Part shown: piece by piece, positions 28,558-33,239 of the stretch
Numbering within the stretch: position 1 is the stretch's first letter
Layout: each line of letters starts with the position of its first letter
Assembly: GCA_002730035.1 (NCBI GenBank)
Contig: PBYU01000078.1
Coordinates: forward strand, 1 to 33,239
Direction of reading: 5' to 3'
Origin: Gammaproteobacteria bacterium
GTDB lineage: Bacteria; Pseudomonadota; Gammaproteobacteria; Pseudomonadales; Pseudohongiellaceae
DNA length: 33,239 nucleotides
The notes under the pieces: model-generated
The model's input: the letters and a program-made list of their open reading frames with translations, nothing else
What the model was told of the DNA's origin: nothing
Database searches by the model: none
Made by a program: the position numbers and the translations under genes

Positions 28558-29652
28558 ATGAATCCCGAAGTGCTGTTTAGACCTTTTGATCACCCAAAAC
28601 TACAATTGAAGAATCGCATTGCCATGGCACCCATGACGCGACGCTTCTCTCCCGACGGTATTCCCGATGACAAAGTCCGGGACTATTACCGAACTCGCGC
28701 CGAAGGTGATGTCGGCCTGATAATCACCGAAGGCACTACTGTGCCGCATAAGGCCGCTTCATCTGATGTGCAGATGCCATGTTTTCACGATGCAGCATTA
28801 GAAGGCTGGCAAAAGGTTGTGGAGGCGGTACATGAGGCCGGTGGCAAGATCGCTCCTCAACTCTGGCATTTAGGAGCCAGACGGCTACCCGGGCAGGGTC
28901 CCTATCCGGATTATCCAACGGCGTCACCATCCGGCTGCGAATTTCCAGGCAAGGAAGTGGGAGAGCCCCTCAGTACAACAGAGATTAACGAACTGATCGG
29001 CGCCTTTACGCAGTCTGCAATTGCAGCGGTAGGACTGGGTTTCGACGCCATCGAACTACATGGGGCGCACGGCTACCTGATCGATGACTTCTTCTGGGAA
29101 GGCACCAATCAACGGGATGACAAATATGGCGGCTCCTTAGTGAAGCGAACCCGGTTTGCAGTTGAGATCCTGGAATCGATCCGCGCCGAAATCGGCGATG
29201 AATTCCCGCTGATCCTGCGTTTTTCCCAGTGGAAAGGGCAGGACTTCACTGCACGCCTGGCGCAAAGCCTGGAACAGTTGGAAGAGTTTGTCTCACCGCT
29301 ATCAGCGGCCGGAGTCGACATATTTCATTGCAGCACTCGACGTTTCTGGGAGCCGGAGTTTGCTGGATCGGATCTCAATCTCGCCGGATGGGTGAAGAAG
29401 ATCACAGGCAAACCCACCATCAGCGTTGGCAGCGTAAGTCTCAGTGAGGAATTTATCGCGACCTATAGCGAAGCCAAGGCAGAGGTGGCAGGCATCGATA
29501 AGCTCATCACCCGCATGGAAGCCGATGAATTCGACCTGATCGCAGTGGGCCGCGCATTGATTGCCAATCCAGCCTGGCCAAAGCTGGTCAGGAACGGCGA
29601 TATGGATGCGATCAAGACCTATAAGAAGGAAATGCTCGCGGAGCTGGTCTAG
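28558..29652 (+). CDS. Old Yellow Enzyme family ene-reductase (NADH:flavin oxidoreductase)
   Basis: FMN-dependent TIM-barrel oxidoreductase that reduces activated alkenes with NAD(P)H. Family words run in order: NRIAMAPMTRRFSPDG, YRTRAEGDVGLIITEGT, APQLWHLGARR, IELHGAHGYLIDDFFW, TNQRDDKYGGSL, ILRFSQWK, TISVGSV and IAVGRALIANPAW. His and His/Asn positions around HGAHGYL are those that bind the enone carbonyl. Length (364 aa) is normal. ATG 28558 (MNPEVLFRPF) has GGA seven bases upstream and fits the family start. ATG 28546 is also in frame. The physiological substrate cannot be predicted. A stub of a quinone-oxidoreductase-type dehydrogenase gene lies convergent to it. Confidence 0.9.
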   Translation: MNPEVLFRPFDHPKLQLKNRIAMAPMTRRFSPDGIPDDKVRDYYRTRAEGDVGLIITEGTTVPHKAASSDVQMPCFHDAALEGWQKVVEAVHEAGGKIAPQLWHLGARRLPGQGPYPDYPTASPSGCEFPGKEVGEPLSTTEINELIGAFTQSAIAAVGLGFDAIELHGAHGYLIDDFFWEGTNQRDDKYGGSLVKRTRFAVEILESIRAEIGDEFPLILRFSQWKGQDFTARLAQSLEQLEEFVSPLSAAGVDIFHCSTRRFWEPEFAGSDLNLAGWVKKITGKPTISVGSVSLSEEFIATYSEAKAEVAGIDKLITRMEADEFDLIAVGRALIANPAWPKLVRNGDMDAIKTYKKEMLAELV

Positions 29653-29660
29653 CAAATTGT

Positions 29661-29852
29661 TTACGTTTCGCCAGCAGTAGCCTCCGTCACCGACACTAAT
29701 ACTTTGCCCTGCAGGACAGCTAATTCGTAGTTGTTTATTGCTGAGGCGTGCCCCCCTATAAGAACTTCTTCAGCCTTTGGAACAAGACTCGCTACTTCCT
29801 CAAGTTTCAAATCGTCGACCGAACCATAATTCGTTGGAGTGATGGCTTTCAT
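29661..29852 (-). pseudogene. 5' stub of a zinc-type alcohol/quinone dehydrogenase (MDR) gene
   Basis: The 63-codon frame begins MKAITPTNYGSVDDLKLEEV, then VPKAEEVLIGGHASAINNYE and LAVLQGK. This is the N-terminal GroES-like part of MDR enzymes (MKAI-x-YGS-LKL-EV-P-EVL-V-A-INNYD-LRG). After LQGK the sequence diverges (VLVSVTEATAGET) and stops, against about 320 residues in a full enzyme. The NAD(P)-binding domain is gone. It is a deletion remnant located next to the microcin-like cassette, and its truncation may mark the insertion or deletion boundary. Confidence 0.7.
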
Positions 29853-29878
29853 GGTGCCTGTTTTACGAGGGACAGGTC

Positions 29879-29934
29879 GAGTCTAACCCAATTTTCTCGA
29901 AAACTTCATTTTCTGGAATTGGCGGACTAGACTC
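29879..29934. promoter_or_regulatory. Inverted repeat upstream of the microcin gene
   Basis: GAGTCTA (29879-29885) and TAGACTC (29928-29934) are exact complements. Inside them CAATT (29889-29893) pairs with AATTG (29917-29921). The element lies 42-97 bp before the microcin start and could be an operator or a cruciform left by recombination. No convincing sigma-70 promoter was found here. Confidence 0.4.
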
Positions 29935-29975
29935 AGGTAAACAGAGATTAATATTACATTCAAAAGGAGATTGAA

Positions 29976-30236
29976 ATGAGAGAGCTTACGGAGCAAGAGA
30001 TTGAATTTGTTAGTGGGGGAGTTGGTCCTGTTGGGGCTGTATTGGGCGGATTAGGAGGCGGTCTAGCAGCTACTGCAAATGGTGGAAATGCTGGTCAGAT
30101 TGCAGCAGGAGTTGCCTTCGGAGCAACTGCTGGATTTTTCGGTGGTATAGCGGGTGCTACGGGTGGAGTGACTAGAATGATGTTCGGGGCGTATTCACTC
30201 GAAACAGGGTTATTGGGATCATTTGCGAATTCCTAA
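29976..30236 (+). CDS. Colicin-V-like double-glycine microcin precursor
   Basis: An 86-aa precursor. Residues 1-15, MRELTEQEIEFVSGG, form a textbook double-glycine leader very close to that of colicin V (MRTLTLNELDSVSGG). It is cut after GG by a C39-peptidase ABC exporter. The 71-residue core is about half Gly plus Ala (21 Gly, 14 Ala) with many GG and GxxxG steps. It has no Cys and a single Arg, and ends in SLETGLLGSFANS. This fits a membrane-inserting class II microcin without modification or disulfides. AAGGAG (29964-29969) gives a strong start. A small membrane protein follows 8 bp later. No exporter is encoded here; it must come from elsewhere, or the cassette is silent. Confidence 0.8.
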   Translation: MRELTEQEIEFVSGGVGPVGAVLGGLGGGLAATANGGNAGQIAAGVAFGATAGFFGGIAGATGGVTRMMFGAYSLETGLLGSFANS

Positions 30237-30244
30237 AAATTATA

Positions 30245-30562
30245 ATGAATATATACATAGCCAATGCAATTGTATTACCGCTCTTCTTCACATGGTTTAT
30301 CCCTAATGTAATACGTGATCCAAAAAGCGGGGAGTACAAAGGATTTAGAAACTCAGCAGTTGCGGTACAGTTTGTCTTTTTGTTGATTATTGAAAGCTAT
30401 CTACTAGTTGGCGAACAAGGCATGAGCCTCCTAACAATTTTTAGGATTGCATTTAACATTGCGTTTGCATTTTCTTTTGCACTTCTTTTTGTCAAATATA
30501 CGCAAAAGCAATTATTCGGAAATGAGTTTAAAATGGAAGTCAAAAGGAGAGGTCAAGAATAG
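30245..30562 (+). CDS. Three-TM membrane protein, candidate microcin immunity protein
   Basis: A 105-aa protein with three predicted helices, about residues 3-22 (IANAIVLPLFFTWFIPNVI), 36-56 (AVAVQFVFLLIIESYLLVG) and 62-83, ending in a basic tail KMEVKRRGQE. I recognise no named family. It starts 8 bp after the microcin-like gene and is as AT-rich as that gene. A small inner-membrane protein directly behind a class II microcin precursor is the usual layout of the cognate immunity gene. The function is inferred from position only. Its stop is 10 bp from the stop of the convergent ABC permease gene. Confidence 0.65.
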   Translation: MNIYIANAIVLPLFFTWFIPNVIRDPKSGEYKGFRNSAVAVQFVFLLIIESYLLVGEQGMSLLTIFRIAFNIAFAFSFALLFVKYTQKQLFGNEFKMEVKRRGQE

Positions 30563-30572
30563 AGAGGAGGCT

Positions 30573-31673
30573 TTAGTTCGCGACTTCTTTCCAGACGAAC
30601 AGGCGGGTGGCGAGGACGAACCCGATAACCAGCCAGACAGCGATGCCAAGCAAGCTTGGCAAGATGGTAAGTAGTGAAGCACCCTCATTGGCGATGTCGC
30701 GCATACCAGTAGCAACGAAGCTCAACGGCAATACATAGGCGATCGGTTGAATCAGTTCCGGCATGGAAGAGATTGGATAAAACACGCCGGACAAGAAAAT
30801 CTGTGGAAAGATGACGATATTGCCGACCAATATTACCGCCTGTTGTGTCTTGGCAATACTACCGAGACAGAATCCCAGGTTGAGGAAAATGAATGTACCG
30901 AGTATGACCACGAAGAAAAATTCCACAATGCTGCCGATCATGCGCACATCCAGTATCAGTACTGCAAAGGCGATCAACACCGCAAGCTGAATCAAAATAA
31001 TTGACATGCGAGCCAGCACGATGGCAGTAATAAAATCTTTTGGCTGAATGGGTGTGACAAACAGCCGCTTCAAAATTCCCTTGCGGCGATATTCCACGAT
31101 ATTGAAGCCACTGCCGGCGATACTCAGCTGCATTAATGTAAATGCCATGAGGCCGGGTAATAGAAAATCTAGGTAGCTCTGCGATCGTGCCTGTACATCT
31201 TCTATTGCCAGGTTGAACATCGGTTCAGTATTGCGGAACTCCCGCTCTATCTCGATAAGCGTCTGTTCCAACACTGGCAGAATCAAACCCAGTTGTTGTA
31301 CCTGGGCGGCATCGACCAACAGGCGCAATTCGGTGCTATCCTGATCGAGGTTCTGGTTGCTAAAGACTTCGGGCAATACCAGCACCATAGTCTGATCGCC
31401 CTCTTCCAGTTCGCCACGCAGACTGTCTTCCACTCCTACAGTGACATTAAAGATCGGGTTATCAATCAATTGCTGTACAAATTCGGCGGCAACCACAGCG
31501 TCGGAATCGTTCACGACACCGACATTTATCGGATCCTGACCACCGCTGTTTGCAAACCCGAATACCGTCATAAATATAATCGGGAAGAAAAGACTGAAGA
31601 ATATCGATTGACGATCTCTCAGAAAGATCTTCAGAAAGACTTTGGATAGATGCAACTGCAGTTTGGTCGGCAT
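30573..31673 (-). CDS. ABC-2 type transporter permease
   Basis: A 366-aa membrane subunit of an ABC-2 exporter. An N-terminal helix (SIFFSLFFPIIFMTVFGFAN) is followed by a large extracytoplasmic domain (about residues 45-170, starting DPINVGVVNDSDAVVA). A five- to six-helix C-terminal block then includes LLPGLMAFTLMQ, FVTPIQPKDF and PQIFLSGVFYPISSMPEL. The layout matches the YhhJ/DrrB-like group exporting drugs, lipids or polysaccharides; the substrate is unknown. It follows its ATPase by 11 bp. It is convergent to the microcin cassette, has no C39 peptidase, and is probably unrelated to microcin export. Confidence 0.88.
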   Translation of the reverse strand: MPTKLQLHLSKVFLKIFLRDRQSIFFSLFFPIIFMTVFGFANSGGQDPINVGVVNDSDAVVAAEFVQQLIDNPIFNVTVGVEDSLRGELEEGDQTMVLVLPEVFSNQNLDQDSTELRLLVDAAQVQQLGLILPVLEQTLIEIEREFRNTEPMFNLAIEDVQARSQSYLDFLLPGLMAFTLMQLSIAGSGFNIVEYRRKGILKRLFVTPIQPKDFITAIVLARMSIILIQLAVLIAFAVLILDVRMIGSIVEFFFVVILGTFIFLNLGFCLGSIAKTQQAVILVGNIVIFPQIFLSGVFYPISSMPELIQPIAYVLPLSFVATGMRDIANEGASLLTILPSLLGIAVWLVIGFVLATRLFVWKEVAN

Positions 31674-31684
31674 AGTTATCTTAC

Positions 31685-32455
31685 TCAGTCTCTCAGGGCG
31701 TGCCCGGTTAGTGTCAGAAACACATCCTCAAGATTGCCATGCAATGGAGCTTCGGGGGGCTCGGGCGCGTGTTGCAAAATGAGGTGTTGCGGTGTGCCTT
31801 CCGCCACGATCTTGCCGTGATCCATAATAGCGATGCGCTGGCACAGAGATTCGGCTTCTTCCATATTATGTGTGGTCAGTACGATGGTCATGCCGGAATT
31901 GTTCAATTCCGTTACCAGTTCCCAGAGATTTCGTTTTGCCTGGGGATCGAGTCCGGTAGTCGGCTCGTCGAGAAACAATACTTTCGGTTCGTTTACCAGT
32001 GCGCAGGCTATCGAGAACCTTTGTTTCTGACCCCCAGAAAGATTCGCTGGTCTGGCCTTGGCCTTGGCCTTATCCAGCAACTGTACTTTTTCCAGCAATG
32101 TACTTGGATCAATTTCGCGCTTATACAGTGCGCCAAACAGAGTGAGGAGCTCAACCAAAGACAGGTTATCGAAATATTCGTTGGCCTGCAGTTGCACACC
32201 GATAATCTTTTTTACTTTGAACGGATGAGACTGCACATCGATGCCATCGATAGTAGCGTGACCACCGTCGATGTCAGTCAATCCTTCCAGCATTTCCAAG
32301 GTAGTTGTTTTGCCCGCACCGTTGGGACCGAGAATGCCAAAAATCTCTCCCTTGTCGATGTGTAGTGAAACACCATCGACCGCAAAGAAAGTTTCATTCT
32401 TGCTATCGGGAAGAGGATACTGCTTCGTGAAATTTTCTACTTCGATGATTGGCAT
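31685..32455 (-). CDS. ABC transporter ATP-binding protein
   Basis: Cytosolic 256-aa ATPase partner of the downstream permease. The motifs are complete: Walker A GPNGAGKTT (43-51), Q-loop around Gln88-Gln90, signature LSGGQ (139-143), Walker B VLFLDE (159-164), D-loop GLDPQ and switch His196 in LTTHNMEEAE. The sequence is of the DrrA/CcmA type that couples to ABC-2 permeases. There is no N-terminal C39 peptidase or membrane domain, which argues against a role as a double-glycine bacteriocin exporter. It is the first gene of the two-gene operon. Confidence 0.92.
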   Translation of the reverse strand: MPIIEVENFTKQYPLPDSKNETFFAVDGVSLHIDKGEIFGILGPNGAGKTTTLEMLEGLTDIDGGHATIDGIDVQSHPFKVKKIIGVQLQANEYFDNLSLVELLTLFGALYKREIDPSTLLEKVQLLDKAKAKARPANLSGGQKQRFSIACALVNEPKVLFLDEPTTGLDPQAKRNLWELVTELNNSGMTIVLTTHNMEEAESLCQRIAIMDHGKIVAEGTPQHLILQHAPEPPEAPLHGNLEDVFLTLTGHALRD

Positions 32456-32579
32456 CAGATGACTCTGCCTTGGCTCCCTGATTCAGTCAGCCAGTATGAT
32501 ACCCGAACTCCAGTCAAAAAAGGGCAGAGTGTCGACTGCTCCAGATCGGAGCTCCGATGACGCTATGGAACAACAATCT

Positions 32580-32858
32580 CTAATAGTAGTAGTCGTAGCG
32601 ACGCTTGGATTTCAGCGGAACCAGGAAGAAGTAGAACACCCAGGCGAACCAGGACAAACATAGAATCGCCAGAATCCAGGCGCACTTTTCAAATCCCGTA
32701 GTCTTGTCCGAAGTAGCGATAATCCAGATGGGCAGCAACCAGATGGCGAATACGGCGATGCCACAGACTATGGCGAAACCAAAGGTTACCAGCGGCACTA
32801 CGGCCAGCAGGCCGACGATAACGAGAAAGATGACGACTAAATTTCCAATAACTTTCAT
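32580..32858 (-). CDS. Small membrane protein, PLDc_N / superinfection-immunity-like
   Basis: A 92-aa protein with two or three hydrophobic segments: residues 5-28 (GNLVVIFLVIVGLLAVVPLV), about 29-48 ending LPIWIIATS, and 59-81 (AWILAILCLSWFAWVFYFFLVPL). A basic, tyrosine-rich tail KSKRRYDYYY follows. The last part resembles the short helical PLDc_N or Imm_superinfect domains (W-x-L-x-W-F-A-W-V-FYF-VPLK), but a firm family call is not possible. It precedes the ABC operon on the same strand with a 124-bp gap. The function is unknown. Confidence 0.6.
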   Translation of the reverse strand: MKVIGNLVVIFLVIVGLLAVVPLVTFGFAIVCGIAVFAIWLLPIWIIATSDKTTGFEKCAWILAILCLSWFAWVFYFFLVPLKSKRRYDYYY

Positions 32859-33239
32859 GGGACTTTGCCTTTACGCTATTTGACCAAATTGATTAGTTTT
32901 TCTCTCGGTCTTATAGGAAATGCGAATAGCGTGCCAACTTGAATAGCTCAATAAAAACAATGAGTTAATCATTACAAAAGATTCTCATGCTGGGAGAAAG
33001 GCTTAAAAATGGTGAAATTCGCCAAAGTGGCAATCAACTAAATACCAGCAACCCCGGGACCTGGGACCGGGAAATAGACAGTTTGATGTAGCCCTGCTGA
33101 TGTAGAAGTCCCTCAGTTTCAATGACATACTAGCGACTGTGGTGTCAATAACACCTTTTCTTGTTAATACTGCCATTCGCAATCATCCCGCACCATTGCA
33201 TTCAACATCACAATAAACTTTCGCATACAGGCCGTAAGC
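32859..33239. other. Gene-free right end of the window
   Basis: No open frame with protein features was found in these 381 bp. The stretch contains a GC-rich cluster at 33053-33071, where CCCGG and CCGGG enclose GACCTGGGA. It also contains a short hairpin GGTGT-CAATA-ACACC (33141-33155) followed by TTTTCTTGTT, a weak terminator-like signal on the plus strand. It may hold the promoter of the small membrane protein at its left side. Confidence 0.5.

Noticed and set aside
30573..32455. ABC-2 operon as the microcin exporter
   Set aside because: The ATPase has no C39 peptidase and no fused membrane domain, and the operon faces the opposite direction.
33053..33071. GC-rich CCCGG...CCGGG cluster as a terminator
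   Set aside because: The stem is only five base pairs and neither strand is followed by a T-tract.

Overview
The window is a chromosomal segment of a gammaproteobacterium, probably a free-living marine heterotroph. The order nudF-yqiB-cpdA-yqiA-parE (102-5087) is the arrangement known from E. coli and relatives, with parC added directly behind. The monomeric NADP isocitrate dehydrogenase, the NhaD-type Na+/H+ antiporter and several secreted propeller proteins fit a marine lifestyle. No RNA gene, CRISPR array, insertion sequence or prophage was recognised. I could not run any search, so family names rest on motifs and remembered alignments.

Layout. 1-80: four 20-bp tandem repeats. 102-7379: nudF, yqiB, cpdA, yqiA, parE and parC on the plus strand. 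7385-9533 (minus): a decaying block with a frameshifted AhpA/YtjB-like membrane protein, a broken EAL-domain gene and an internally deleted epmB. 9655-11203 (plus): efp and epmA, the EF-P factor and its lysyl ligase. 11222-11300: a long-stem repeat that also supplies the end of the D-amino-acid transaminase gene. 11285-12687 (minus): transaminase and GNAT acetyltransferase. 12963-15203: isocitrate dehydrogenase behind an extended -10 promoter. 15314-20880: accessory genes (NHL-propeller protein, VOC protein, NhaD, LysE exporter, an unknown secreted protein and a His-rich lipoprotein).

21272-23823 holds a translationally coupled pair: an RnfD/NqrB-like membrane protein with a Cys-paired Sel1-like tail, then a membrane-anchored FGE/sulfatase-modifying-factor-like protein. 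23923-28422 (minus) is a probable operon of secreted or envelope proteins: SurE with a signal peptide, an AtaL-like protein, a secreted esterase, cytochrome c5 and a PQQ-propeller lipoprotein. 28558-29643 is an Old Yellow Enzyme family oxidoreductase, followed by the 5' stub of a lost medium-chain dehydrogenase.

The most exciting locus is 29976-30562, an AT-rich two-gene cassette. It encodes a colicin-V-like double-glycine microcin precursor and a three-helix membrane protein that is the obvious immunity candidate. It lies between the dehydrogenase stub and an unrelated ABC-2 exporter (30573-32455), and no peptidase-type microcin exporter is in the window. The second notable result is the wreck of epmB next to intact efp (with Lys34) and epmA, which implies that EF-P beta-lysylation is altered or served from elsewhere.
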